This document shows positions 14,877 through 28,589 of a DNA stretch of 64,000 bases, in pieces. This stretch comes from Sapria himalayana (lineage: Eukaryota; Streptophyta; Magnoliopsida; Malpighiales; Rafflesiaceae). The stretch lies in NCBI GenBank assembly GCA_029783825.1, contig JAREIK010017066.1, forward strand, positions 1-64,000, in the 5' to 3' direction. Both the position numbers and the translations under genes were made by a program. The notes under the pieces are model-generated. The model saw only the letters and a program-made list of their open reading frames with translations. It searched no databases and was not told the DNA's origin. How positions within the stretch are numbered: position 1 is the first letter of the stretch; every line of letters begins with the position of its first letter.

Positions 14877-17643
14877 AAATTAAAAAAATTATTATTAAGT
14901 AATATATTTTACTTTGATTTTGAATAAATTTAGATTTTGCAAATATATTTTAAATAATATCTATCTTTTAAATAATAGTTTATTAAATTTTTTTGATCAT
15001 TATTATAATATATAGCAATGTAATTATTTATATTGAATTTAAATGACTTATAATTATTAAGATTATTATAACTAAATATTATATTTACATTTGAAAAAAA
15101 TTTAAAAATTATTATATTTTCAATGTTTATAACCTTCAAAAATTAAAAAAATAATAAAAATAAATTTTTTGTTATATCATTGTTTAAATAAAACTTATAA
15201 ACCACTAAATGCCTAAACACTTAAACCTCTAAACTCCTATACACAAAAGCACCTAAATACTTAAACCTTTAAACTCGTAAGCCTTAAATATATTGTAAAA
15301 AATTTATTAAAATATTAATTACAAAATAAATTATGAGTGATACAAATATAATTTAAATAATATATTTTTCATCAAAAAAAATATAAGCTTATAAAAAGAA
15401 GCATAAACTATAAAAAATTATTATTTAGTAATAAATTTTACTTGGATTTTGAATATTTTTAGGTTTTGCAATTATATTTTTATTTATATTTATCATATTA
15501 ATAATAGCATATTAATTTTCTTTTTGATAATTGATATCATATCTATCAATAAAATTGTTTATATTTAGTTTATATTATAATATATAATGATTATTATTTT
15601 TAAATATTGTATTCACATTTTTAAAAAATTTTAATATTATTAAATTTTCAAAGGTTATAACGTTTGAAAATGTTAAAAAATATCAAAATAATTTTTGTTA
15701 TTACATTGTTTAAATAAAACCTATAAACCACTAAATGCCTAAAAACATAAATCTCTAAAGTCATAAACGAAAAAACCTCTAAATACTTAAAATATTAAAC
15801 AGTACACATTAATAAAAATTCATAAATCATTTTATTTTAATTTTCAGTATAATTTTAAATTTTTATTTTAATTATTTATTAGTTTATTTTTATAGAAATA
15901 TTAATTACAAAATAAATTATTAGTGAGATAGATCTAATTTAATTTAGACTGGTATACCCAAAATAATAAATAATAAATCTCAATATTATTTTTTCATTAT
16001 TATTTTAAATATTAATTTTAATTATTTATTTGCTTATTTTTATATAAATATTAATTAAAAAATAAATTATTAATTAGACAAATATAATTTATATAAATTA
16101 ATTTTCATCAAAAAAATATGAATAAACTTTTTAAAAAAAAATTTCAAAACAACAAATTAATATATAGTAATATATTTTGATTTCTTCTAAATCATTTTAT
16201 GTTATTTATTATATTTTAATTTATATCTATCTTATTAATAATATATTATTAATTTAATTTTTGATCATTTTTAGAATATTTATCAATAATATTGTTTATA
16301 TTGAATTTATATGATATATAAATATTGTGATTATTATAACTAAATATTCTAAGTCCCATAATGCCTAGATACATAAACCATTAAACAGCTATATACTACT
16401 TAATAATTAAGAAATCTAATTTTTATTTCAATTTATTATTATTTTAAATATTCATTTTATTAAATTATAAGTTTATTTTATAGAAATATTTATTACAAAA
16501 TAAATTATGAGTGCGACAAATATAATTTAAATAATTAATTTTTAATCAAAAAATATATATACGCTTATAAAAGAAGTAAAATTTTTAAAATTAAAATTAT
16601 TATCAAGTAATATATTTTACTTTAATTTTGACTCAATTTGGGTTTTGTAAATATTTTTAAATTAATTTCTATCTTATTATTAATCGTTTATAAATTTAAT
16701 TTTAGATCATTATTATAATATCTATCAATAAAATTATTTATATTTAATTTTTATGATATATAATTATTAAAATTATTATAACTAAATATTGTATTCACAT
16801 TTCAAAAAATTTAAATATTATTATATTTTCAAAGGTTAAACTTTGAAATTTTTAACAAATTATAGAAAATATTTTTGTTATTTTATTTTTTTATATAAAA
16901 CCTATAAACCACTAAAAGCCTAAAAACATAAATTGCTAAACTTAACGACAAAACCTCTAAATACTTAAACTATTAAAGTGACATGCATTAATAATAAATC
17001 TTAAATCTCATTTTAATTTTTATTCAGTATAATTTTAAATTTTTATTTTAATTATTTATCCATTTTTTTATAGAAATAATAATTATAAAACAAATTATTA
17101 GTGAGTCGGATTTAATTTAAATTAAACCGGTATCCTAAATAATAAATAATAAATCTTTTTTTTTATTATAATTTTAAATATTAATTTTAATTATTTATTT
17201 GTTTATATATAAATATTAATTACAAAATAAATTATGAGTTAAACAAATATAATTTATATAAATTATTTTTATTAAAAAAATATAGATAAACTTATTAAAA
17301 GAAGAAAAAATTCAAAAACAAAAAATTATTATATAGTAATATATTTTTCTTTGCTTCTGAATCATTTTCAGTTTTGTAATTATATTTTAATTAATATTTA
17401 TTTTTATTAATGGATTATTAATTTATTTTTTTAATTATTATTAGAATATTTATCAATAAAATGTTTTATATTGAATTTATATAATATATAAATATAATGA
17501 TTAGTATAACTAAATATTGTATTTACATTTGAAAAAAATTTAAAAATTATTATATTTTCAAAGGTTATAACCTTTGAAAATATCAAAAAATAATAAAAAT
17601 AAATTTTTTGTTATTTTATTTTTTAAATAAAACCTATAAACCA
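14877..17643 (-). repeat. Satellite array, minus orientation, block 2
   Basis: The same monomers as block 1 but reverse-complemented: the octamer tract is now C-rich on the given strand (for example 'aaaccactaaatgcctaaa' near 15200 and 15725). Read on the minus strand from the hAT-B end, classes are k (17640), i+j (17120-16970), k (16370), i+j (15940-15790) and a (15270). A perfect 32-bp palindrome lies at 17552-17583. No gene was seen. Confidence 0.88.
17552..17583. repeat. Perfect 32-bp palindrome of a satellite monomer
   Basis: Both arms are complementary over 16 bp around the core TCAAAGGTTATAACCTTTGA. It is one well-preserved example of an element found in nearly every full monomer. A cruciform or a binding site for a dimeric protein is possible, but the sequence does not show which. 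Confidence 0.9.
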
Positions 17644-17651
17644 CTCAATGC
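17644..17651 (-). other. Right target-site duplication of hAT-B copy 2
   Basis: On the minus strand this reads GCATTGAG and is followed by TGGTTTATAGG, the normal continuation of the octamer tract. It pairs with GCATTTAG before copy 3 and GTATTTAG before copy 1. The ancestral 8-bp duplication can therefore be read from different descendants of one insertion. Confidence 0.75.
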
Positions 17652-18470
17652 TATGGGTGCTCATGGGACGGGACGGGATGAGGATTACAAATCTCCAGTC
17701 CCTTCCACAGTTCGGAGATTTTTTTTGAAGATCCAGACCCATCCCATAGGTTGAAAATATTGGGACGAAATGGGACGGAGATCGGGGATTTTGGGTAGGA
17801 TAAAACAGTTCTGGGACGAAACGTAGTTCAGACATTTTTTTCAATTTATTTTATTCAAACCGGCCAAGTTAGTTCATGTCGAAACCTTTTGTTGTACCAT
17901 TTATCATTCCTTAGTTATGTATCTTTCCAACTCAAACTGGGCCAATTTTTTTTTGTCAAATAGGCTGAATACCACAAATGATTTCCATTACCTTGTCAAA
18001 AGCATTGATGTGAAGATAAGGATAGAAATGTTAAATAGAACGAGACTGATTTGTGTGCTTAATTTGGTTCTTTGTTTTTTCATAAGTTGGCTTTGTTCAG
18101 CCGAGTGAAAGTTAACCATAATAGCAATACTACATTTTTTAAACAATTACTTAAAATATTAAAAAATAGCTAAAGATGACCACAAACATTGGTAGCAGCA
18201 ATCACTACTTAAGTAATTGCTAAAATTAGGCAGCTTAATATAAAAAAAATAAAACTAATAACAACCATGATAATAATCATTTCAAAGGTCCGTCCCGTAA
18301 CAACAACAAAAATCCAAAACCAATTAAGTATCTCTTTTACAACTCCTCCCTTTTCTTCCTCCACTGTAGAAGGACATCCAAAGATTAAAATGTGGTAATC
18401 ATGTAAACATAAGTTTCTAAGATGAAAGAGTAATAAAAAAAATAATATTACCTTATTAAATTTAATATAC

Positions 18471-20753
18471 TCATTCCAAATTTAGTTGGCCAACTATAGT
18501 TGGAAGAATATTTGGATCTTGTGACCCCTCTGAAAATTGTAATTGAACCATATTTTTATTAAATTGAATGAATAAAATAAGTAAAAAGAGAAATTAAAAT
18601 TTGCAAGATTTGTATACTAACCTGATTCATTATCATCAAGGTCTTGAACTAATTCTTCAATTTCAATAGGTTTGTTTGAGCTTCTCAATCAATCTTGTAG
18701 ACATATGAGAACTTCTGCTATTATAGGTGTTAAAGAACTCCTAAATTTATCTAAAGTTCTCCCCCAAGTGCTAAATGTAGATTCGTAGGCCACAGTAGAT
18801 GCTTGGATAGCAAATACATCCCTTGCTACATTTGCCAAAGAAGGATACCTAACCTCATTTACCTTCCACCAGTTTAGAAGATCAAAATCAATTCTATTTT
18901 TTCAATTTTGTCCTCCAAGTAACTATCCAACTCTTCCAAAGCTACAACTTCTTGTTCTTTCTCCAATTCAACAAAAAAAATCATCAACATAAGTATCACT
19001 AGCATCAAAGAAATCTTCATTTTTCTTCAACACGGTAGAAGAGAAATCATCTTCTTTTGATTCATCTTCATTTAAATCTTTATAATCATCCATCATCTCA
19101 TTTAAAGCATTTATAACATTTTTCACCAAATTTTTAGTCAATTCCTCTCCATAATGCTAAGTGTACTTAACCTTGAGATATTTGAGGTTATATCTAGTAT
19201 CCAACACTACTGCTACAAAAAGCATAATATTTGTTAACTTAAGAGAACCCCAATATTTGTTGAATTTATGCCTCATTTTCATACCCATTTCAGACACCAT
19301 TGGATCTCTACTATTTTCACAAAGCTCAATTTTTTCTAAATTCGAATAATCTCAAGAAAATAAACACTAGAGATAGAATATTATGAGCTAGAAAATTTAC
19401 AAGTTACCTCATAAAAAATTTTCAAGAAACGAGCCAAATTTTTGGTGTTTGTTCAGTCTCTCTCAGTTGGAACGTTTGAACCAAACGCCTTCAAAAACCT
19501 TTTGTCTTTGTCCTCCAACTTATCAAATTCTTTGTGATATTTTATATCAGTTTGTAGCATCAAATAAGTTGAATTCCATCTTCTAGGACAATCTAATGGC
19601 AATGAAGATCCATATGTAAGTTTGCTTCTTTAACACATAACTTAAACTTATCTAATCTCTTAGGACTGCTCCTCACATATTTCACCACACCTCTAATTTT
19701 TTGAATAGCACACTCAACTACTGCAATGCCGTCTCTGATAATTAAGTTTAGGATATGAGCACAATTCTATATGAAAATGATCGCCTCTCAAAGGTACAAC
19801 ACTTTTCTTTACTAGTCTTTTTTTTCATTTGTTCAACTGCAACATCATTATTTCATGCATTGTCAACAGTAATGCACATCAACTTTCTCAAACCCTATTC
19901 ATTCATGCAAAACTCAATAGCATTTCTAATATTAACTCCAGAATGACTTTTAAATATGCAAAAGTTCAAAAGCCTTTTATGCATATTCCATTGATAATCA
20001 ATGAAATGAACAGTCAAACATATATAAGACAAATTTTGAATGCTAGTCCAAGTGTCAGAAGTCAATGAAACTCTACAACAATGAGATGATATGCTATCAA
20101 ATAAAATTCTTGTTTCCTTCATAAACAAAGAAAAACAATCCCTCATTAGAGAGTGCCTAGATGGAATTTTAAATTGAGGCACACCAACTTCACAAAACTC
20201 ATTAAACTCATCCCTCTCAACAAAACAAAAAGGCAATTCATCTTTTATGATCATTTTCACCAAAGCCTCTCTAACTATTATTGATCATATTGCCAACAAG
20301 TTAATTGTTATCCTCTGAACTAGTACCTTTAGTGAAACTCAACAAAGATTATGACTTGTCTTTACCTTTGTGAGCTTCTATTAATTATTTTTTGTGTGGA
20401 AATTTTCTACAAGTCTCTCTCAAGTATTTACTAAACCTGAATTACCTTGATCACTTTTGGCCAAATATTCTTTCCCTACACCATATACAAGATGCACTAC
20501 CAGTTTTATTCCCTCTGAATCAACTATATCTCTATAAGTTTTCCAAAAAGCCGACTTATACTGTTTTATGAGCTTGAGGTTCACATGTACCTTGACTTTT
20601 GTCTACAATTGGAATTGAAGAAGCATCGTAACAATTGGAGGGTTCGTGAAAGGATGATGATTGGATTTACCAGTACTTTGATCATTTGAGATGTGATCAT
20701 CTTCAATTTATGTATTTTTGTTTGCAGCTGGATTGTGCCATCAGCATTGCCAC
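18471..20753 (-). pseudogene. hAT transposase pseudogene, near full length (hAT-B copy 2)
   Basis: Covers the whole family architecture, but in broken frames and without a working start (the ATG is GTG at 20753). In order: degenerate BED finger (about 20420-20540); the RNase-H-like core, longest open piece 19895-20263, with KDELPFCFVERDEF, SLTSDTWTS and QWNMHKRLLNF; AHILNLI; the acidic linker; and the hATC dimerisation domain, YPSLANVARD, AYESTFS (catalytic Glu), LDKFRSSL and CLQD. A TGA at 18689-18691 replaces the expected Trp after LQD. The frame then continues through a 92-bp intron (18530-18621) to SQDPNILPTIVGQLNLE and a stop at 18471. It shares the TGA with copy 3. There are several frameshifts, one before hATC. 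Non-functional. Confidence 0.88.
18530..18621 (-). other. Inferred GT-AG intron in hAT-B transposase
   Basis: On the minus strand the donor is CAG|GTTAGTAT and the acceptor is a pyrimidine-rich stretch ending TTTTCAG|AGGGGTC. Removal of 92 bp joins DDNES to EGSQDPNI in frame and reaches a stop 18 codons later. Without splicing the frame ends within the intron. The phase-1 junction and the consensus ends make it a credible terminal intron. It is visible only in copy 2, because the other copies are truncated before it. Confidence 0.65.
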
Positions 20754-20976
20754 TAATTAATATGATATGTTAAGATAATACATATAAATATTTCAAACAA
20801 GCAAGCTCTACAAAACTGACTGTAACACATTCAGCCCACCATTCAGCCCAACCACAACACCACAACCATACTCAACAAAACTGTTTGAGACACATAATAA
20901 GAATAATTAATCACTCAATTCTCGTCAGAAAAACAAACTAAAAGGCTGGTGGCATATGAGACACGGTGGAGGCAAA

Positions 20977-23282
20977 AACAATGAGTGACATTAATAATTT
21001 ATAGAATCTTAATTACAAAATAAATTAGGAGTGACAAATATAATTTAAATAATATATTTTTCAACAAAAAAAATATAAGCTTATAAAATGATGCAAAAAC
21101 TAAAAAAAAAATTATTATTTAGTAATAAATTTTACTTTGATTTTGAATCATTTTATGGTTTTTAATTATATTTAATTTATATCTATCATATTAATAATAG
21201 TTATTAATTTATTTTTTGATAATTGAGATAATATTATCAATAAAATTGTTTATATTTAGTTTATATTATATATAGTTATAATAATTATTATTAAGAAATT
21301 TTGTATTCACATTTTTAAAAAATTTTAAAATTATTATTATTTTCAATTGTTATGACATTGAAAATTTGAAAAAAATATCAAAATAAATTTTTTGTTATTT
21401 CATTATTTAAATAAAATCTATAAACATTAAATGCCTAAATACTTAAATCAATAACTTCTAAATATCAAAACCCTTAAATATATTAATTTATTAAACAGGT
21501 ACATCCTAAATAATAATAATAAATCTCATTTTTATTTTTTTCATTATATTTAAAATATTCAATTTAATTATTTATTTTTTATTTTTAAATAAATATTAAT
21601 TACAAAATAAATTTATAAGTGAGTCAAATATAATTATATAAATATTCTCAACAAAAAAATATAGATAAACTTATTAAAAGAAGAGAAAAATTAAAAACAA
21701 AAAATTATTATATAGTTATATATTTTACTTTGTTTCTGAATCATTTTAGGTTTTGTAATTATATTTTAATTGATATCTAACTTATTAATAATAGATTATT
21801 AATTTATTTTTTGATCATTATTAGAATATTTATCAATAAAAATGTTTATATTGAATTTATATGATATATAATTTTAATAATTATTATAACTAAATATTGT
21901 ATTCACTTTTGAAAAAACTTTTAAAATTTTTATAGTTTCAAAGTTTATAACCTTTGGACATGTGAAAAAAATAAAAACTAATATATTTTTTGTTATTACC
22001 TTATTTAAATAAAACATATAAATCACTAAATGCCTAGACACTTAAATCACTAAACTACAAATCCTGATACCATATATAGAAAATCTTTTAAACCGGTATA
22101 CCCTAAATAATAATTAATAAATCTCATTTTTATTTGTTTCATTATAATTTTAAAAAATCATTTTTATTGTTAAGTTTTTTATTTATATATATATATTTAT
22201 TATAAAATAAATTGGGTTAAAAATATAATTTATAAAAATTGGTTTTCATCAAAAATAGATAAGCTTATAAAAAGAATAAAAATTTAAAAACAAATAATTA
22301 TTATTAAGTAATATATTTTGCTTTGATTTTGAATCATTTTAGATTTTGATATTATATTTTAAGTAATATCAATCTTATTCATAATAGATTTTTAATTTAT
22401 TTTTTGATAATTATTAGAATATCTATGAATAAAATTGTTTATATTGAATTTATATGATATTTAATTATTATGATTATTATAAATAAATATTGTATTCACT
22501 TTTGAAAAAAATTTAAAATATTATATTTTCAAAGGTTTAATCTTAAAAAATGAGAAAGAATACAAAAAAAAAATTTTTTGTTATTTCTTTTTTAAATCAA
22601 ACCTATAGACCATTAAATGATTACTTACTTAAATTAGTAGCTCATAAAACCTGAACACCTAAATAGTTAAACCTTATAACAGCTGTATACTACTTAATAA
22701 ATAATAAAATCTCATTTTTATTTCTATTTATATTAATTTTAATATTCATTTTAATTATTTATATTTTAATTTATAGAAAAATTAATTAACAAAATAAATT
22801 CGAGTGAGAGATTTATTTATATAATTTATTTTTAATCATAAAAAATATAAGCTTATAAAAAGATGGAAAAATTTAAAAATTAAATATTATTATTTAGTAA
22901 TATATTTTTATTTGATTTTGAATCAATTTTTTGTTATGTAAATATATTTTAATTAATATTTATATTATTAATAATAGTTTATTAATTTAATTTTTAATCA
23001 TTATTATAATATCTATTATTAAAATTATTTATATTGAATTTATAAGATATATAATTATTAAGATTAATATAATTATACATGGTATTCACATTTCAAAAGA
23101 TTTTAAAAATAATTTTATTTTAAAAGGTTATAACCTTGAAAATCTAAAAAAAATCAAAAAAAAATTTTATTTTTATTATATAAATAAAACTATATACCAC
23201 TAAATGCCTAAAAATATAAATTGCTAAACTCCTAAATGACAAAACCCCAAAATAATCGATCTATTAAACCAGTATACCATAT
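20977..23282 (-). repeat. Satellite array, minus orientation, block 3
   Basis: Reverse-oriented monomers between hAT-B copy 2 and the solo LTR. Minus-strand order is f (23270), g (22690), h (22060), then an l-like monomer (21500) up to the truncated 5' end of the transposon. This f-g-h order repeats that of 41000-42210 on the plus strand. No gene or RNA was seen. Confidence 0.87.
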
Positions 23283-23287
23283 ATAAT
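23283..23287. other. 5-bp target duplication of solo LTR, left
   Basis: ATAAT, repeated exactly at 23855-23859 on the other side of the LTR. The 5-bp length is usual for LTR retrotransposons. In AT-rich DNA a chance match is possible, but here it coincides with TG...CA ends. Confidence 0.65.
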
Positions 23288-23854
23288 TGGTTGGGCAATT
23301 ATGCTTCCACGATAGTGAGATTGAGATACAGAAACAAATAAACAACAAAAAACAAGCAATATATATATCCCAATTCAGAACCATCCATGATAGAATCAAA
23401 ATGAGAAATAAACACCGAAAATAACATGGTTCGCTAGTCGCTCAGTACGACTAATTAAATCCAAATGAAAATGCTTATGCGTTATAGATTAAAGTAATAG
23501 AAATGTCTTACAGTATGTAGCCAACAGAATAGTCATGATAAATCAGAGAGAAGATATAGAGATGATGAACAGTTCCACGGGTCCAAAAATAGTAACCCGA
23601 AAATAAAATTACAAAACATTTAATATTGAAATTTCTCTCGGTTTATTTAACCAGAGAGGGTCAGATAATGAGACTGGTCAGTCTCTACTCCAATTTCGAC
23701 ATACTTTCCGGTCAGCGAGACCTCCATTATTGTGCTACTACTACATCCCCGGTCTCTTAATATTTCCTTTCGTGCATTTTTATGAAAATATTAAAAAAGA
23801 AAAAATATTTGGTTATACAAACAGATTATCAAAAAAAAAATTAATTATACAACA
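23288..23854 (-). mobile_element. Solo LTR (567 bp) of an LTR retrotransposon
   Basis: A single non-satellite block that starts TGGTTGGGC and ends TACAACA, so it has TG...CA ends with short inverted termini (TGGTTG against TGTTGT), flanked by ATAAT. Satellite sequence is continuous across the insertion: GGTATACCATATA before, AATAAATC...CTCATTTTAATTTG after, as in class f monomers such as the one at 11000. No gag, pol, primer-binding site or second LTR is present, as expected after LTR-LTR recombination. Minus orientation is chosen because that strand starts TGTTG and has a TATA-like TTAAATAAACC in its middle. This orientation is a weak inference, and the superfamily is unknown. Confidence 0.65.
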
Positions 23855-26800
23855 ATAATAAATCTTAAATCTCATTTTAATTTGTATTCATTATAATTTT
23901 AAATATTCATTTTAAATATTTATTAGTTTATTTTTTATATAAATATTAATTATAAAATAAATAATTAGTCTGACAAATATAATATTAATAATTACTTTTA
24001 ATAAACAAAAATATAATATTATAAAAAGAAGTAAAAATTTAAAAACAAAAAATTATTATTTAGTAATAAATTTTACATTGATTTGAATCATTTTATGTTT
24101 TATAATTATATTTTAATTTATATCTATCATATTAATAATAGTTTATTAATTTATTTTTTTATAATTGATATCATATATATCAATAAAATTATTTATAATT
24201 AGTTTATATTATATATAATTATAATGATTATTATTACTAAATATTTTATTCACATTTTAAAAAAAATTTAAAATTATTATATTTTCAAATGTTATAACCT
24301 TTGAAAATGTGAAAAAATAACAAAAATAATTTTTTTCTATTTCATTGTTTAAATAAATCCTATAAACCACTAAATGCCTAGATACTTAAATCAAAAACTC
24401 ATAAATCTCTAAAACCCTAAATAGATAATCATTTTAAACTGGTATACCCTAAATAATAAATATAAATCTCAATATTATTTTTTTCATTATAATTTTAAAT
24501 ATTGATTTTAATTATTTATTTATTTATTTTTATATAAATATTAATCAAAAAATAAATTATGAGTTAGACAAATATAATTTATATAAATTAATTTTTATCA
24601 AAAAAATATGGATAAACTTTTTAAAAGAAAAAAAATTTCAAACAACAAATTATTATATAGTAATATATTTTGCTTTTCTTTTAAATCATTGTAGTTTTTG
24701 TAATTATATTTAAATTGATATCTATCTTATTAATAATAGATTATTAATTTATTCTTTGATCATTATTAGAATATTTATCAATAAAATTATTTATATTGAA
24801 TTTATATGATATATAAATATAATGATTATTATGATTAAATATTGTATTTACATTTTAAAAAAAATTAAAAATTATTATATTTTCAAAGGTTATAACCTTT
24901 GAAAATATCAAAAAATAAAAAAAAAAATTTTTTTGATATTTTTTGTAAATAATCCCTATAAACCAATAAATGCATGCACAGTTAAATCAAAAAACTCCTA
25001 ATCCCCGTAATGCCAAAATAAATAAACCATTAAACTTCTATATACAACTTAATAATTAAAAAAATCTAATTTTTAATTCTATTTATTATAATTTTAAATA
25101 TTAATTTTAATTATTTATTAGTTTATTTTTATAGAAATATTTATTACAAAATAAATTATGAGTGTGACAAATATAATTTAAAATATATATAAGATTATAA
25201 AAGAAGTAAAAATTTAAAAATTATTATCCAATAATATATTTTACTTTTATTTTGAATCAATTTGGGATTTGTAAATATTTTTTATTTAATATCTATCATT
25301 TTATTAATAGTTTATTAATTTAATTTTTGATCATTATTATATTATCTATCAATAAAATTGTTTATATTGAATTTATATGATATATAAATATTAATATTAT
25401 TATAACTAAATATTGTATTCACATTTCAAAAAATTCTAAATATTATTATATTTTCATAGGTTATAACCTATGAAAATGATAACAAATTATCGAAATTTTT
25501 TTGGTTATTTTATTTTTTAAATAAAACCAATAAACCACTAAAAGCCTAAAAACATAAATTACTAAATTCCTAAACGAAAAAACCTCTAAATACTTATTCC
25601 ATTAAACTGGTATAGATTAAAAATAAATCATAAATCTCATTTTAATTTTTATTCAATATAATTTTAAATTTTTATTTTAATTTTTTATCAGTTTTTTTTA
25701 TAAAAATATTAATTACAAAATAAATTATTAGTGAGACAGATTTAATTTAAAATAAAACAGTATCCCTAAATAATAAATAATAAATCTCATTTTTTTCATT
25801 ATAATTTTAAATATTCGTTTTAATTATTTATTTGTTTATTTATATATAAATATTAATTACAAAATAAATTGAGCTAGGCAAAAATAATTTATATAAATTA
25901 TTTTTCATCAAAAAATAATAGATAAACTTTTTAAAAGAAAAAAAATTTTAAAAACAATAAATTATTATATAGTAATATATTTTGCTTTGCTTTTGAATTA
26001 TTTTAGGTTTTGTAAATATATTTTAATTGATATCTATCTTATTAGTAATAGATTATTAATTTATTTTTTGTTCATTATTAGAATATTTATCAATAAAATT
26101 GTTTATATTGAATTTACATGATATATAATTATAAAGATTATTATAAATAAATATCATATCTATATTTGAAAATAATTTATAAATTATTATATTTTTAAAG
26201 GTTATCATCTTTGAAAATGAGATAAAATCACAAAAATAAATTTTTTGTTATTTTATTGTTTATATAAAATCTATAAACTACAAAATGCCTCAACGCTTAA
26301 ATCATTAAACTCCTAAACCCTAAAACCCCAAAACCCTAAAATACTTAAACATTTAAACCATCTTTAAAGGTTTATGTATTTATAAATAATATATAAATAT
26401 CTATCAATAAATAATAATTTATTAATTCATTTTTTGATCATTATTATATTTATAATTATATTTAGTTTATTAATATCTATCAATAAAATTGTTTATTTTT
26501 AATTTACATGATAAATAATTATTAAGTTTATTATAACTAAATATTATATTCACATTTGAAAAAAATTTAAAAATAATTATATTTATAAAGGTTATAACCT
26601 TCAAAATTGAAAAAAAATTTGAAAAATAATTTTTTTGTTATTTCATTTTTTGAATAAAACACATAAACTACTAAATGACTAAACACTTAAATCGCTAAAC
26701 TCCTAAACTCTTAAATACTTAAACCATTAAATTGGTATATCCTAAATAATTAATCATAAATATCATTTTTATTTGTATTCATTATAATTTCAATATTCAT

Positions 26801-27300
26801 TTTAATTATTTATTAGTTTATTTTTATAGAAATATTAATTGCAAAATAAAATTATGAATGAGACAAATATAATATAAATAATTTATCTTCATCAAAAAAA
26901 TTTATAACTTGTAAAAAGAATCAAAAATTTAAAATTAAAAAATTATTATTTATAATAAATTTTACTTTGATTTTGAATCGTTTTAGGATTTGCAAATATA
27001 TTTTAATTAATATGTATCTTATTAATTATAGTTTATTAATATATTTTATAATCAGTATTATAATATAGATCAATAAAATTATTTATATTGAATTTACATG
27101 ATATTTAATTTTTTTGATTATTATAATTAAATTTTGTATTAACATTTGAAAAAAAATTAAAAATTATAATATTTTCAATGGTTATAACCTTGAAAATGAG
27201 AAAAAATCATAAAAAAATTTTTTTTTGTTATTTAATTATTTAAATAAAACCTATAAACCACAAAATACCTAAATACTTAAAATACTAAACTCCTAACCCT
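23855..27300 (-). repeat. Satellite array, minus orientation, block 4
   Basis: The first five bases (ATAAT, 23855-23859) are the right target duplication of the solo LTR. Minus-strand order from the U segment is m (about 26740), n (26360), i+j (25760-25600), k (25000), l (24440), then f, which is interrupted by the LTR. Class n is marked by 'ttaaaccatctttaaagg' (26350) and by an abrupt join to 'ataataatttattaatt', so it is a hybrid monomer. The same U-m-n-(ij)-k order is seen after 52185 and, without U, after 36272. A palindrome with altered arms lies at 25450-25477. No gene was seen. Confidence 0.87.
25450..25477. repeat. 28-bp palindrome with matched changes in both arms
   Basis: The core reads TCATAGGTTATAACCTATGA, where most monomers have TCAAAGG...CCTTTGA. 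The A-to-T change on the left is matched by T-to-A on the right, so the palindrome stays perfect over 28 bp. Monomers with only one arm changed exist, for example near 30905 and 54115. Confidence 0.85.
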
Positions 27301-28589
27301 GATACTGCTACACCACACACACATAGCGACGAACCACAATACACATGTGCACATATTCTTGTCCATTTTGGTGTAGCATTTAGAGTGGCCAGCAAGTCCA
27401 GGAAGCAGCCAGAAGTATGGGCCACCAGCTTGTAGAGGGCTCCACTAGCAATCCGGGATGATAACATTCAGACAGCTGACGAGACCAAGCAAAGTGTCTG
27501 GGAGTAAACCCAAGAGGAGATAGGAGTGGGTCCCACTAGCTGTATCAAACAGCATAGAAGGCCACCCAATCGTCACCCAATAGGAGTAGCGAGTAATCCA
27601 TGATTAATTGGAGAGCCGGCAAAATCCGAAGCATCACCAAGCAGGGCTAGTAAGGAATGGAATCCAGCCAAGCCACATGGGAGCGAAAGATTCAAACTTA
27701 TAGTTTATGTTTGTAGTCTTATTTGTATTTTGGACTTTGTATGCACCATGTACTTGTAGAGATGGATCATTACATACTCACACACACAATCTTGTCTGTT
27801 CTTTATGTACCACGCAATGAGGGCAACTGGACCCATGAGTTTCTATAAGTGGGGCCCACTAATTCATTTTGTAAATACACATTAGGTGATGCTACACTTC
27901 CAGGAGTAGAAGACCCATCTTTATAGCATTTTGTAATTTTACTTGTATTCTAGCTTGGTTGTACGCGTAGATAATTATACTATGAGATGGACCTCATCAA
28001 ACATGAACACCGATGCATGCATATTTTTTGATATTTTGTCGGTGCAACATACAACCACTTCTTAGAGCTCGAGGAGGAAGCATTCTAAACCAATATATAC
28101 TCTTTTTTAGGATCATTGAAGCAAAAGAATGTGGAATTCAGAGGTGAGAATGAATTCACAAAGTGCCGTAGATATGGACTTGTGGATTTATGGGTATTTA
28201 GTTTTACATGTATTCCATTGCATAGCAATGACATAGGCAAACGCTTGATGCTGCATGTCACACACATGCACAATCTTATATTTGCATAGTTTTAATATGG
28301 TGCATCATTTAGTTCCTCCAAAAGGCTTGGACAAATCCGAATGGAAAGACGCAATGCGTATAATGACTCAATGCCAACTCTGACTGTCTGAGAATGCCAT
28401 GTGATTTTAGTTGTATTCGTGCGCTTGGAATTATTAGGCATTATGTTTTTTTATGTATTTTATGCATAGAATCATTAAGGTGCATAGGATTTGGTGGGCT
28501 GGCCTAAATTAGTCAGCCTTTTAGTCTCTTGTAAGTAGTGTGCCTAAATGATAAATATAGTGTGCATTTTCCAAAAAAAAACAAAAAAA

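Larger units (their letters stand above)
17652..20976 (-). mobile_element. hAT-B copy 2, 5'-truncated BED/hAT transposon
   Basis: The only copy with the 3' terminus. The given strand starts TATGGGTGCTCATGGGAC, the partner of the 5' terminal repeat of copies 1 and 3. The next 300 bp contain repeated GGGACGG-type motifs (17666-17830) that echo the CCGTCCC motifs near the 5' end and are candidate subterminal transposase sites. A non-coding 3' region (about 17850-18470) and the full decayed transposase follow. The element ends near 20976, in the 5' region that corresponds to about 13375 of copy 1, so roughly 370 bp including the 5' terminal repeat are lost. Confidence 0.9.

Noticed and set aside
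23288..23854. A hAT or MITE element instead of a solo LTR
   Set aside because: The ends share only about six inverted bases, and the duplication is 5 bp (ATAAT), not 8 bp or TA. TG...CA ends fit an LTR better, though this is not certain.
28085..28273. A 62-codon frame in U with a similar one at 61593-61805 in the other copy (MCMCVTCSIKRLPMS...)
   Set aside because: The similarity follows from the duplication of U. The two frames end differently, there is no known domain, and no upstream signals were seen. I keep it as unexplained, not as a gene.
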